The notes beneath the pieces are model-generated. The model ran no database searches and was not told where the DNA came from. It saw only the letters and a list, made by a program, of their open reading frames with translations. From positions 1-31,340 of the forward strand of contig CALAVC010000161.1 in the NCBI GenBank assembly GCA_937892095.1: a stretch of 31,340 nucleotides of DNA, written 5' to 3'. This document shows positions 7,168 to 15,384 of this stretch, piece after piece; the stretch's first letter is position 1, and every line of letters starts with the position of its first letter. Source of the DNA: an uncultured Bacteroidales bacterium. Its GTDB lineage: Bacteria; Bacteroidota; Bacteroidia; Bacteroidales; Marinilabiliaceae. The translations under genes were made by a program, and so were the position numbers.

Positions 7168-7457
7168 ACACACTCGCACTAACACTCGATCCCTCCACCT
7201 GTGACCTGCTGATAGATGGCGGATGCATTGCGCTGGGTCGTCCACAGACGACGATAGCGACCATAGTAACCACCGCCAACCGTGGCGAACTGAAGGAACT
7301 TCCGCTCATTGGCGGCGAGGCTGACCGACAGCTGGGCAGTCCACGACAGGAGCTATGGCTCACCCGACTGCGCAAGCAACTCGTGGCAGTGGGGCTGAAG
7401 GTGAAGAGCCTTGCCGTTGATAGTTCTTCGAACATCATTCAAATGGAGGTTGAATAG
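7164..7457 (+). CDS. Baseplate-region protein, possibly gp46/gp25-like
   Basis: A 97-residue protein translationally coupled to the tape measure (ATGA overlap). The middle (RGELKELPLIGGEADRQLGS) followed by a helix (QELWLTRLRKQLVAVGLKVK) and a strand-rich C-terminus resembles small baseplate wedge proteins of the gp46/W type encoded after the tape measure in contractile-tail phages. No enzymatic motif. The family assignment is by pattern and position only. Confidence 0.5.
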   Translation: MNTLALTLDPSTCDLLIDGGCIALGRPQTTIATIVTTANRGELKELPLIGGEADRQLGSPRQELWLTRLRKQLVAVGLKVKSLAVDSSSNIIQMEVE

Positions 7458-7459
7458 CG

Positions 7460-7807
7460 ATGCAGACGATTGTAGCTAAAGACCGCCAGACGCTTTTTGA
7501 CATAGCCCTCACTGTTTGGGGACGTGCCGAACTTGCCTACGACCTTGCCGAAGCCAACAACCTGACGCTCTCGGACGAAGTGACGGCAAATACAGTTCTG
7601 CTAATACCGACAGTGGATGGCATAAGCGGAGCTATCCAGAGGAAGACCGACCGCGCCGTGGTGAGTGCCTACGCACTCAACGGCATCACGCCCGCCACCG
7701 CCACCAGCCAAGACGAGATTGACGAACTCAACCCCGAAGGCATATCTTATTGGTACATCAAAACGCCAGTGCCGGTCTTCGTGGTCTCACCAAACAAAAA
7801 CGAATAA
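7460..7807 (+). CDS. LysM-domain tail protein (gpX-like)
   Basis: A 115-residue protein whose N-terminal 55 residues form a LysM-like module (RQTLFDIALTVWGRAELAYD, then NNLTLSDEVTANTVLLIP), followed by a polar tail. LysM modules bind peptidoglycan glycans. Tail proteins with a single LysM (P2 gpX type) sit between the tape measure and baseplate genes and help attach the baseplate hub. It starts 2 nt after the preceding stop, within the tail operon. Confidence 0.75.
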   Translation: MQTIVAKDRQTLFDIALTVWGRAELAYDLAEANNLTLSDEVTANTVLLIPTVDGISGAIQRKTDRAVVSAYALNGITPATATSQDEIDELNPEGISYWYIKTPVPVFVVSPNKNE

Positions 7808-7811
7808 GCCT

Positions 7812-8702
7812 ATGGCACGAACAATAGAAGAGATAAAAGAGGCGATGACCACCGCCTTCATGAGCGACACGGCGGCGCAGACCGCCTACGGATTCGGTGA
7901 AAACCTGAAGTTCTCGGCGCGTTTCAGCAAGGCAAGCATCGAGAGCATACTGTTCTACGTCTTTGCCGTATGCGCTTACGCCATTGAACGTCTGACGGAG
8001 ACGCACCTGCGACAAGTGACGCAAACGGTGTCGTCGTTGCGCCCACATACGCTCGCATGGTATCAGCAGAAGGCTCTCGCATTCCGCTACGGCGAAGCCA
8101 TCGACGATGCCACGGCCGACTACATCACCGACGAGACAGCCGACACCGAGAAGCCCGTCAGTCAGTGCGCCGTCAGCGAGGGCAGTGGTGGCGGGCTGGT
8201 CCTGAAAGTGGCGACAGCCGACGAGGCTGGCAACCTTAGCCCCTTGCCAACCGACAAGCTACAGGCTTTCGAGACCTACATCGGCAGAGTCAAAGATGCT
8301 GGTATCCGCACGACCATCATTAGCCGAAGTGGCGACCGCCTGACACTGGGCATGGTGGTCTATGTCGATGGGACGGTCTACAAAAAGAGTGGCGAGCTAA
8401 TAAGCGAGCCTGTGCGCCCTGTCGAGGTGGCGGTCAAGACCTATTTGCAACGCTTGCCCTTCAATGGTGAGCTGGTCCTCGAACACCTCACCGACTACCT
8501 GCAGACACTGGACGGCGTCGAGGTGCCACACATCAACTTCGCACGTGTGGCACAAGTGTCGTCGGACGGTCAGACCGCCACCGCCTACTCCGATGCTCGG
8601 AGTGTAGACGTGCGTGTGACGCCCGACAGTGGATATTTCGTCATCAGCTTCGACTCGAGCGACGACTATTACTCGACCATCGAATATCGTTTCCGCCCAT
8701 GA
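7812..8702 (+). CDS. Baseplate J-like protein
   Basis: A 296-residue protein starting at ATG 7812 (MARTIEEIKEAMTTAFM), 4 nt after the previous stop; upstream in-frame codons belong to an overlapping frame. The EIKEAMTTAFMSDTAAQTAY start, helical middle and long strand-rich C-terminal half (PVEVAVKTYLQRLPFNGELV, GVEVPHINFARV) match the arrangement of P2/Mu baseplate J proteins, which form the wedge ring. It ends in an ATGA overlap with the next gene. The assignment relies on both pattern and position. Confidence 0.65.
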   Translation: MARTIEEIKEAMTTAFMSDTAAQTAYGFGENLKFSARFSKASIESILFYVFAVCAYAIERLTETHLRQVTQTVSSLRPHTLAWYQQKALAFRYGEAIDDATADYITDETADTEKPVSQCAVSEGSGGGLVLKVATADEAGNLSPLPTDKLQAFETYIGRVKDAGIRTTIISRSGDRLTLGMVVYVDGTVYKKSGELISEPVRPVEVAVKTYLQRLPFNGELVLEHLTDYLQTLDGVEVPHINFARVAQVSSDGQTATAYSDARSVDVRVTPDSGYFVISFDSSDDYYSTIEYRFRP

Positions 8703-9199
8703 GACGCTTCGACCTTACGAACATGGCACTGGGGCTCTTGCCCGTATGCCTGCGTCGCCCACTGGTGGCGGCCATCGTCCGCTCTGCTGTCAGCGTCCTG
8801 GGGCAGCATCATGACACACTGGACACTGCTCACAACGGCGCACCCTACGGCACCATGTACAGGCTACGCCACACGGGGCAAGTCTGTAGTCTCGAGAGCT
8901 TGCTGAACGACCGCCACGACCCAGAGAGCCGACGCATCGTGGTGCGCGACTGCGGTGGCGGAGTGCGCACGTGGCTCTACACCGACAACGAGATAAGCCT
9001 TCAGCCCGACCTCTCAACGTGGTTGTGGGCGGACGATGCGCCCCTCTACGTCTTGCCAGATGCCGACTATGCCGACCAAGTGGTGGCAGACTTCGTGGTC
9101 CTCGCCCCACGAGAGATAGAGACCGACGAGGCGAGCCTGCGTGTCTCGATTGACGACACCAAGATTGCTGGCGTGGGCTATGCAATAGAATACACCTAA
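8699..9199 (+). CDS. Tail protein in the gpI position
   Basis: A 166-residue protein coupled to the J-like gene by an ATGA overlap. The N-terminus (LGLLPVCLRRPLVAAIVRSA) and the segment RTWLYTDNEISLQPDLSTWL are protein-like, but no family signature is clear. It occupies the position of tail protein I (Mu gp48-like), which joins baseplate and fibre. No catalytic motif. Function is inferred from gene order. Confidence 0.5.
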   Translation: MRRFDLTNMALGLLPVCLRRPLVAAIVRSAVSVLGQHHDTLDTAHNGAPYGTMYRLRHTGQVCSLESLLNDRHDPESRRIVVRDCGGGVRTWLYTDNEISLQPDLSTWLWADDAPLYVLPDADYADQVVADFVVLAPREIETDEASLRVSIDDTKIAGVGYAIEYT

Positions 9200-9216
9200 C
9201 AAACCAACAACACACA

Positions 9217-10194
9217 ATGGACAAACTCACATTCGAGACTGGGGGCTTCCCCCTTGCCGTAGACCGCCTACGGAGTATGCAAGACTGCTGGGCGCAAATC
9301 GACAAAGCCCTCACCGCCGCCTTGCTCCCGACAGCATGGGACTACTACGGTCAGAGCGGCAACGAAGACGACTATCAATACACCCAAACCGACTGCTTTG
9401 TGGTCAGCGGTTGTGGCAAAATCACCATAGAGAACGACACCACCGCCTACTTCGATGGGACGACCGACGGGTGGATCGTTGTCCGTGGCGAGCTATTGCC
9501 ATTTAGGCATACCACCGAGAGCGGTGCATGCTACGTGGTCGTCAAGACCGAGACCGCCGAGAACCTCGACTACCAAGACGGACAAAACAAGACCTTTCGC
9601 ACCTCGCGCTATGCCACACTACAGCTGAGCCCCAGTCCGACAAGGCTGACCAACCAAGACTTCGACGTCATGCACGGGCGACGCTCTGTGAGCGAATTGG
9701 TGGGGGCTATGCAATTGATGCGGGACGACTTCATCACTCGCATCAACAGGCTGACCAAGAACGTCAACGACACAAACAAACAGCAAGACGCCAACACTCG
9801 GCAAGTAGAGAGCGACCTCGAAGACACCAAAGAAGTCTTAGACAAAAGCATCGCAGACCTGCAGACGCTCTTGGAGACGAGCCTCGCCGAAGTGCGCCAC
9901 CACACAGTGCCCAAAGGGACAATTGTGGAGACGATGTGGACGTTGGAGGATTTGACACGCCTCATGCCCATTGAACACATACCGTATGGATGGATGCCGT
10001 GGATAGCGCTCCCCTATGCCTTTAATTATGTCAGAGCTAACTGGGAAGGCTACATAGACAGGTTCGAGACAGCCTCGATAAAGTTGCTTGCTAACTATAA
10101 ATTCGCTTTTACCTTTCATGACGGGGAAAAGGAGCACACCCCGAAGTACTCCGCAGACTCGACCGACCCGCTCAAACTCATCAAGATAATCTGA
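9217..10194 (+). CDS. Tail fibre-like protein
   Basis: A 325-residue protein. The N-terminal part (FETGGFPLAVDRLRSMQDCW) resembles the baseplate-attachment start of Bacteroidetes phage fibre proteins. A strand-rich region follows (about 60-150), then a long coiled coil (about residues 175-225, MRDDFITRINRLTKNVNDTN and a DLEDTKEVLDKSIADLQTLL helix) and a compact tip (IVETMWTLEDLTRLMPIEHI, GWMPWIAL). This build fits a trimeric receptor-binding fibre. No chaperone gene follows, and no enzymatic domain is visible. Confidence 0.55.
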   Translation: MDKLTFETGGFPLAVDRLRSMQDCWAQIDKALTAALLPTAWDYYGQSGNEDDYQYTQTDCFVVSGCGKITIENDTTAYFDGTTDGWIVVRGELLPFRHTTESGACYVVVKTETAENLDYQDGQNKTFRTSRYATLQLSPSPTRLTNQDFDVMHGRRSVSELVGAMQLMRDDFITRINRLTKNVNDTNKQQDANTRQVESDLEDTKEVLDKSIADLQTLLETSLAEVRHHTVPKGTIVETMWTLEDLTRLMPIEHIPYGWMPWIALPYAFNYVRANWEGYIDRFETASIKLLANYKFAFTFHDGEKEHTPKYSADSTDPLKLIKII

Positions 10195-10212
10195 CCGACA
10201 CAGAGAAGGCGC

Positions 10213-10710
10213 ATGGAACACCTGATAACAGACATAGAAGACCGATTGCGTGCGGAAGTGCCACAACTCCAGACCATCGACGAGAACTACGGCCAGCTCC
10301 AGAAAATGTTCGAAGAGGACGAGGAATCGGACATCTACCCTGTCGTCGCACCGGCCGTCTTCATCGATGCTCGGGACATAGGCTGGAGCAACCTCGCACG
10401 GAGCGGTCAGCAAGGGACGGTCACGGTAGTCATCACCCTCGCCATCGACTGCTACGACGACACTCACCACAACCAAGATCAACGCGCACGCATTGCCGAC
10501 CGTATGGCTCTTGCCAAGCGTGTGCACTGGGCTCTCCAAGGCTGGAAACCCACCGAGACCACAAAGCTCATACGAACCTCCACACGACTGTACCACCTGC
10601 CACACCTCTGGAAGGCCTACGAGACAACCTACACGTGCGTAGTGCTCGATGCCGAACCGTATGATCCTCCTCGTGGAGTTGACGGATTGCCGTTGTCGAT
10701 CTACGACTAA
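10213..10710 (+). CDS. Tail terminator/completion protein (Mu gp37-like)
   Basis: A 165-residue protein, last gene of the rightward tail block. It has the small alpha/beta layout of DUF1834-type proteins: an N-terminal helix (HLITDIEDRLRAEVPQLQTI), strands PVVAPAVFIDA and TVTVVITLAIDCYD, a helix, and a C-terminal strand YETTYTCVVLDAEPY. In Mu gp37 is the probable tail terminator stopping tube growth. It ends 4 nt into the leftward gene 10707-10946. Order differs from Mu, where gp37 precedes the sheath. Confidence 0.6.
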   Translation: MEHLITDIEDRLRAEVPQLQTIDENYGQLQKMFEEDEESDIYPVVAPAVFIDARDIGWSNLARSGQQGTVTVVITLAIDCYDDTHHNQDQRARIADRMALAKRVHWALQGWKPTETTKLIRTSTRLYHLPHLWKAYETTYTCVVLDAEPYDPPRGVDGLPLSIYD

Positions 10711-10946
10711 AAGAAATCGGGGAACAGAGAACCCTGACGTGGATCCTCTTTGGAGCGCAGAGCTTTGCTGACGTCTTCGTCGCTTGTGTTGATGTAACGG
10801 ATGAACGTCCGCTTGCTGATACCGAGAAGTGGAAAGACCTCCGTGCGGAACACGAAAGTCTTGTTCCTGTCCTGCCGTCCAGGCTCGTAACGGTCACGCA
10901 TGAGCGACTTGACAATCTGTATGCGGCGTGCGGTGGAGGTATTCAT
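10707..10946 (-). CDS. Small HTH DNA-binding protein
   Basis: A 79-residue protein with a helix-turn-helix-like core (FPLLGISKRTFIRYINTSDE, about residues 38-57) and basic N-terminus. It is convergent with the tail terminator gene (4-nt overlap) and divergent from the small terminase gene, with only 45 nt between the two starts. A late regulator controlling packaging genes is possible. Sequence outside the HTH is not recognised. Confidence 0.6.
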   Translation of the reverse strand: MNTSTARRIQIVKSLMRDRYEPGRQDRNKTFVFRTEVFPLLGISKRTFIRYINTSDEDVSKALRSKEDPRQGSLFPDFF

Positions 10947-10991
10947 GGCAGAATCATTAGACAGGCTACTAACTATGCAAAACTAACAAAA

Positions 10992-11465
10992 ATGGATGAA
11001 ATTACAAATAACGGCGGAGGGCTGACCAACAAGCAGAAGCGAGACTTCGCAAAGCATCTCTACCTCTCAGAGCCCAGCATACTGCAAAAGGAACTTGCGG
11101 AACGCGTAGGCGTGAGCAAGAATACCATTTGCCGTTGGGCTGCCGAGGGCAAGTGGGAGGAACTGCGCACGTCGGTCGTCACCACTAAATCCACACAGCT
11201 CAGCAGGCTCTACAACCATCTGCGCGAACTCAACGATAGTGTCGATATGCGACCCGAAGGTGAACGGTACATCAATAATAAAGATGCCGACACGCTCACC
11301 AAACTCACTGCAGCCATACGCAACCTCGAAACGGAGACCAACATCGGCGACAAGATTGAGGTGGGCAAGGAGTTTCTCAACTACGCGCGCAAAGCCGCCG
11401 ACTCGCCCGACACGGTGAAGGTCATAGCCGCCCTCTTCGACGGTTACATTAAGACATGCCTATGA
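10992..11465 (+). CDS. Small terminase subunit
   Basis: A 157-residue protein, first gene of the rightward head block. The N-terminal half has a DNA-binding helix-turn-helix (LQKELAERVGVSKNTICRWA, about residues 33-52), then a helical oligomerisation region (TLTKLTAAIRNLETETNIGD). This is the layout of Mu gp27-like small terminases that recognise phage DNA ends. It overlaps the large terminase start by 10 nt. The leader AACTAACAAAA before ATG 10992 is typical. Confidence 0.75.
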   Translation: MDEITNNGGGLTNKQKRDFAKHLYLSEPSILQKELAERVGVSKNTICRWAAEGKWEELRTSVVTTKSTQLSRLYNHLRELNDSVDMRPEGERYINNKDADTLTKLTAAIRNLETETNIGDKIEVGKEFLNYARKAADSPDTVKVIAALFDGYIKTCL

Positions 11466-13015
11466 CACCGAAAGGACGCAGCCGCAAACTAACCCCGCGC
11501 CAGGCGCGCGCCGAATGGGAGGAGTTCTACGAGACGTTTATGTCGAATGCCGATGTGGACGTCAACGAGCCGCCCGAAGCGCGTGCAAAGCGCCGTGCAA
11601 AGCTTGAATCGGACCCCGAGGCGTGGTTCGCATACTATTTCCATCGCTACTGCCGATGCACGCCAGCGGCGTTCCATCGAAAGGCCACCAAACGGCTCTT
11701 GAACGACGCCAACATCTACGAGGTGAGGGCGTGGAGCAGGGAACTTGCCAAGAGCGCACGCTCGATGATGGAGATATGCTACTTAGCACTCACGGGACGC
11801 GTGCGCAACGTGCTTGTGGTCAGCAATAGCTACGACAACGCCTGCCGACTGCTCGACCCGTTCAAACGACAGCTGGAGAACGACATGCGCATCGCGCTCG
11901 ACTACGGCTCGCAGCCCACCGAGGGCAAGTGGGAGGACGGCGAGTTCACCGCCCGCTGCGGCTGCTCGTTCCGTGCCATAGGCGCAGGTCAGAGCCCCCG
12001 CGGCACGCGCAACGGCGAGGTGCGCCCCGACTTCATACTTATCGACGACCTCGACACCGACGAGGCGTGCCGCAACCCCGACCGCGTGCAACAGACGTGG
12101 GACTGGGTGGAGAGCACCCTGCTGCCTACGCGCTCCGTCTCGGAGGCGTGCCGCGTGCTCTTCAACGGCAACGTGATAGCTAAGGACTGCTGCATCACGC
12201 GCGCTATGAAGATGGCTACGCACGTGGACGTTATCAACATTCGCGACAAGCAGGGCCGCAGCACTTGGCCCGAGAAGAACAGCGAAGAGGATATTGACCG
12301 CATACTTAGGCAAATATCGGCTCGCAGCGCACAGCAGGAGTATTTCAACAATCCGCTCTCGGAGGGTGACGTGTTCAAAGAGCTTACGTGGGGACGTATG
12401 CCGCCACTCTCGAAGTTCCGCTACCTCGTGGCATACGGCGACCCTGCACCATCGGAGAACAAGAGCAAACAGTCGTCGACCAAATCGGTGGTGCTTGCTG
12501 GTCTTTTGAAAGGCGTTCTATACGTATTCAACTGCCGCCTCGACCGTGGCCTCAACAGCGAATTTATCGACTGGTATGCCGACCTTGACGCAAGCGTCGA
12601 TGGCAAGGTGACGGTCTATAATATTATGGAGAACAACAAACTGCAAGACCCGTTCTTTCAGCAGGTGTTCCGTCCGCTTGTGGCCGAGAAACGCAAGGCG
12701 ATGGGCGCGCCACACTTCACCGTGCTGCCCGACACGAAGAAAAAGACCGATAAGGCCACGCGCATCGAGGCCAACCTCGAACCGCTCAACCGCGAAGGTC
12801 GCCTTGTGCTCAACGAGGCCGAACGCAACAACCCGCACATGAAGCGGCTGGAGGAACAGTTCCTCATGTTCTCGCTCACGCTGAAGTTCCCAGCCGACGG
12901 GCCTGACTGCGTGGAGGGTGCGCTGCGCTGGCTGAAAGACAAAGCCGCCACCGCCGAACCTACAGTGACTATATCCACATCATACTACCGCCACAAAAAC
13001 CGACAGAGACTATGA
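11456..13015 (+). CDS. Large terminase subunit (ATPase/nuclease)
   Basis: A 519-residue packaging motor. A degenerate P-loop (SRELAKSARSM, about 94-104) and Walker B (FILIDDLDTDEA, 193-204, acidic at D197/D198) form the ATPase. The C-terminal RNase H-like nuclease starts with YLVAYGDPAPSE (D329), followed by a conserved strand (YNIMENN) and a C-terminal ALRWLKDKA. It pumps DNA into proheads and, in Mu, cuts integrated phage DNA headful-wise. ATG 11456 overlaps the small subunit; ATG 11462 is an alternative start. Confidence 0.9.
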   Translation: MPMTPKGRSRKLTPRQARAEWEEFYETFMSNADVDVNEPPEARAKRRAKLESDPEAWFAYYFHRYCRCTPAAFHRKATKRLLNDANIYEVRAWSRELAKSARSMMEICYLALTGRVRNVLVVSNSYDNACRLLDPFKRQLENDMRIALDYGSQPTEGKWEDGEFTARCGCSFRAIGAGQSPRGTRNGEVRPDFILIDDLDTDEACRNPDRVQQTWDWVESTLLPTRSVSEACRVLFNGNVIAKDCCITRAMKMATHVDVINIRDKQGRSTWPEKNSEEDIDRILRQISARSAQQEYFNNPLSEGDVFKELTWGRMPPLSKFRYLVAYGDPAPSENKSKQSSTKSVVLAGLLKGVLYVFNCRLDRGLNSEFIDWYADLDASVDGKVTVYNIMENNKLQDPFFQQVFRPLVAEKRKAMGAPHFTVLPDTKKKTDKATRIEANLEPLNREGRLVLNEAERNNPHMKRLEEQFLMFSLTLKFPADGPDCVEGALRWLKDKAATAEPTVTISTSYYRHKNRQRL

Positions 13016-13437
13016 GCAATTTTATCGACCCGAGCGACTACGACGCCAGCATACACGCCGAGATACTCGACAGCCTATTGCGAAGCGACCTAACGCTTAT
13101 TGAAATATGTGAAGACCGCGCCATAGCGGAGATGCGCTCGTATATGCGCACACGCTACGACTGCGATGCCATTTTCAGTGCTGAAGGTGCTAACCGACAC
13201 CCTCTCGTCTTCATGATGGCCATCGACATCAGCATCTACCATGCCTTCTGCATCCACAACCCACAGAAGATGTCCGCCATACGACAGAAACGTTACGAAC
13301 GTGCCATCGAGTGGCTGAAAGGTGTACAGACAGGCGAAGTGGTGATAGATGGTGCGCCACGGCACGACAGCGAGACAATAGCGCAAAACGGCTACTACCT
13401 CATGAAGAGCAACACCAAACGCAACCCTCGCCTATGA
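13012..13437 (+). CDS. Mu gp36-like head-tail connector protein (DUF1320 type)
   Basis: A 141-residue protein coupled to the large terminase by an ATGA overlap. The helical sequence (IEICEDRAIAEMRSYMRTRY; VFMMAIDISIYHAFCIHNPQ; RYERAIEWLKGVQTGEV) has the pattern of gp36/DUF1320 head-completion proteins. It ends in another ATGA overlap with the next gene. In Mu the gene is further from the terminase, so order is altered. Confidence 0.75.
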   Translation: MSNFIDPSDYDASIHAEILDSLLRSDLTLIEICEDRAIAEMRSYMRTRYDCDAIFSAEGANRHPLVFMMAIDISIYHAFCIHNPQKMSAIRQKRYERAIEWLKGVQTGEVVIDGAPRHDSETIAQNGYYLMKSNTKRNPRL

Positions 13438-13994
13438 CACCCGAAGAGTTCGCTAAACAGATACGAGCTCACGCCGAAGAGCTACGCCGTGCATACGCCG
13501 ACCGATGGCCACGCATGATGCGTACCGAGGCTATCGAACACTTCCACGAGGGCTTTCGCAACGGAGGGTTCACGGACACGAGTCTCGAAAAGTGGGACGT
13601 AACGCGCAGGCAGAGCGTGCCGTTCAACGGCGCGGAGGGCAAGTATTCTCCGCTGAACAGCCGCACGGGCGACCTGATGCACTCGATAGACGGGCGGACG
13701 AAGCCGGGGGCGGTGACTGTCTTCTCGGACTCGGGGCACGCCAAGTACCACAACGAGGGCGCGGAGGCGACTGTGACACCAAGGATGCGCAGATTCTTCT
13801 GGGCGATGCACGCCGAAGCCAAGAAAAAGCACGGCAAGGGCAACCCCGAGACGGAGTTCTGGAAGGGCATGGCGCTGACGCGGAAGAGCCAGATAAGGAT
13901 TCCGAAGCGACGGTTCATGGGGCGGAGCGAGGCTCTCATGAAGCGCATATACGACGTGATTTTAAAGGACCTCAAAAGACTACTGAACAAATGA
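13434..13994 (+). CDS. Virion morphogenesis protein (Mu gpG-like)
   Basis: A 186-residue protein from ATG 13434, overlapping the preceding stop. Family pattern for phage virion morphogenesis/gpG proteins is seen in FHEGFRNGGFTD, KWDVTRRQ, YSPLNSRTGDLMHSID and SDSGHAKYHNEGAEATVTPR, with a basic C-terminus that includes a conserved RIPKRRFMGRSEALM. In Mu the related protein acts in head or tail morphogenesis. It is followed by the portal with an ATGA overlap. Confidence 0.8.
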   Translation: MTPEEFAKQIRAHAEELRRAYADRWPRMMRTEAIEHFHEGFRNGGFTDTSLEKWDVTRRQSVPFNGAEGKYSPLNSRTGDLMHSIDGRTKPGAVTVFSDSGHAKYHNEGAEATVTPRMRRFFWAMHAEAKKKHGKGNPETEFWKGMALTRKSQIRIPKRRFMGRSEALMKRIYDVILKDLKRLLNK

Positions 13995-15289
13995 ACAACC
14001 GAACAACCAAGAGAGAGACCATGAAGAAGACCGTCATAACTCAGGGGTCGCGGACGCAGCACCCCCAGCCGATAGTGAAGATAACGCCGCCGCGCCGATG
14101 GGGCGTGGGCATACAGGAGTGGAAGCAGGCCATCACCAGCGCCGAAAACGTGGACTACCCGATGCGCGTGCGCCTCTTGGATATTTACGCCGACATGATG
14201 CTGGACGCCCACCTTGCCAGCGTGATAGAGAAACGCAAGAGCAACGTCACGAGCGCGCCCATAACATTCCTAAAACCCGACGGAACGACCGACGAGCGCA
14301 TCTGCGAGATGATACACGCCCCGTGGTTCGACCGCTTCCTAAAGGACACGCTCGACTCCAAGTTCTGGGGCTTCTCGCTCTTCCAGTTCGACACGGACAG
14401 AGACGGCTGGCCGACGTGCCAGATGGTGCGTCGCAAGCACGTGGACCCCATCCGGAGGCAGATACTGAGCGAGCAGTACGACCAAAAGGGGACACCGTTT
14501 GACGAGTTCTACAACTTGCTCCTTGTGGGCGACCCCTACGACCTCGGTATGCTCGCCAAGGCCGCCCGCTACGTCATATACAAAAACAACGACATAGGCG
14601 ACTGGGCGGAGTTCGCCGAGATATTCGGGATGCCTATCCGCGAGTATACCTACGACGCTACCGACGAGGAGAGCCGCCAGCGGCTGCTGACGGATGCACA
14701 GAACCAAGGCGCGGCGCAGGTGTACATCCACCCCGACGGGACGAGCCTGAACCTCGTGGAGAGCGGAGGCAAGACGGGCAGCCTGGACGTGTACAAGGGT
14801 CTTGCCGACTTCTGCAATGCCGAACTATCGAAGCTCTTCCTCGGCAACACGCTCACCACCCAAGCGGGCGACACGGGTACACAGGCGCTCGGCACAGTGC
14901 AGAAGAAGTCGGAGGATATGATTCTGCGCGAAGACCGTAAATACGTACTCAACGTCTTGAACTACCAGCTGACAGACATCTTTGCGGCGCTCGGCTTCGA
15001 AACACGCTCGGGCAAATTCCAGTACGAGGAGACCGAAGACGACGACCTCGAAAAGCAGCTGCGCATCGTGCAAGGCCTCAATGCCATGGGGCTCGCCATC
15101 GACGACGACTATCTGTACGAGAAGTTCGGGGTCAAGAAGGCGAACCATATTACCGACGGCGGGAAGAAGGTGGCGGAGGAGGGCGCAAACGGGGGCAAGG
15201 AGAACGGCAAGGAGAAGGGCGACCTCTCCGACCGCCGCCAATTGAGGCTCTGGGAGCGTTTTTTCGCAGAGGGGGCAAAAAGAAAGTAG
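13991..15289 (+). CDS. Portal protein (Mu gp29, DUF935 type)
   Basis: A 432-residue portal starting at ATG 13991 (ATGA overlap); ATG 14021, preceded by GAGAGAGACC, is an alternative. DUF935 features include the DAHLASVIEKRKSNVTSAPI segment, FWGFSLFQFDTDRDGWPTCQ, ARYVIYKNNDIGDWAEFAEI and FGMPIREYTYDA. Portals form the dodecameric ring through which DNA enters and leaves. Near the 3' end a -1 frameshift signal (15259-15294) leads into the MuF frame, so a fraction of portal may be made as a long fusion. Confidence 0.9.
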   Translation: MNNRTTKRETMKKTVITQGSRTQHPQPIVKITPPRRWGVGIQEWKQAITSAENVDYPMRVRLLDIYADMMLDAHLASVIEKRKSNVTSAPITFLKPDGTTDERICEMIHAPWFDRFLKDTLDSKFWGFSLFQFDTDRDGWPTCQMVRRKHVDPIRRQILSEQYDQKGTPFDEFYNLLLVGDPYDLGMLAKAARYVIYKNNDIGDWAEFAEIFGMPIREYTYDATDEESRQRLLTDAQNQGAAQVYIHPDGTSLNLVESGGKTGSLDVYKGLADFCNAELSKLFLGNTLTTQAGDTGTQALGTVQKKSEDMILREDRKYVLNVLNYQLTDIFAALGFETRSGKFQYEETEDDDLEKQLRIVQGLNAMGLAIDDDYLYEKFGVKKANHITDGGKKVAEEGANGGKENGKEKGDLSDRRQLRLWERFFAEGAKRK

Positions 15290-15294
15290 CCCCC
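15259..15294 (+). promoter_or_regulatory. Candidate -1 frameshift signal joining portal to MuF-toxin
   Basis: The portal frame reads CGT TTT TTC, giving the slippery heptamer T TTT TTC at 15259-15265. After a 5-nt spacer comes a stem GGGGGC (15271-15276) with GCCCCC (15289-15294), loop of 12 nt, enclosing the portal stop TAG (15287-15289). A -1 slip enters the MuF frame at 15265, which is open without a stop to 16599. The MuF frame has no ATG before 15385 although the skipped part is protein-like (IDELYYGESGGLPDLDGGIR). Confidence 0.65.
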
Positions 15295-15384
15295 CAAAGC
15301 ATAGACGAACTCTATTATGGCGAGAGTGGCGGACTGCCCGACCTCGACGGCGGAATACGCCTGACGGACGAGGCTCTGGCGGAG

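Noticed and set aside
5812..7457. Recoding of TAG in this phage
   Set aside because: TAG ends other genes correctly (for example 7455-7457, with the next start just after; portal stop), so general reassignment is not supported.
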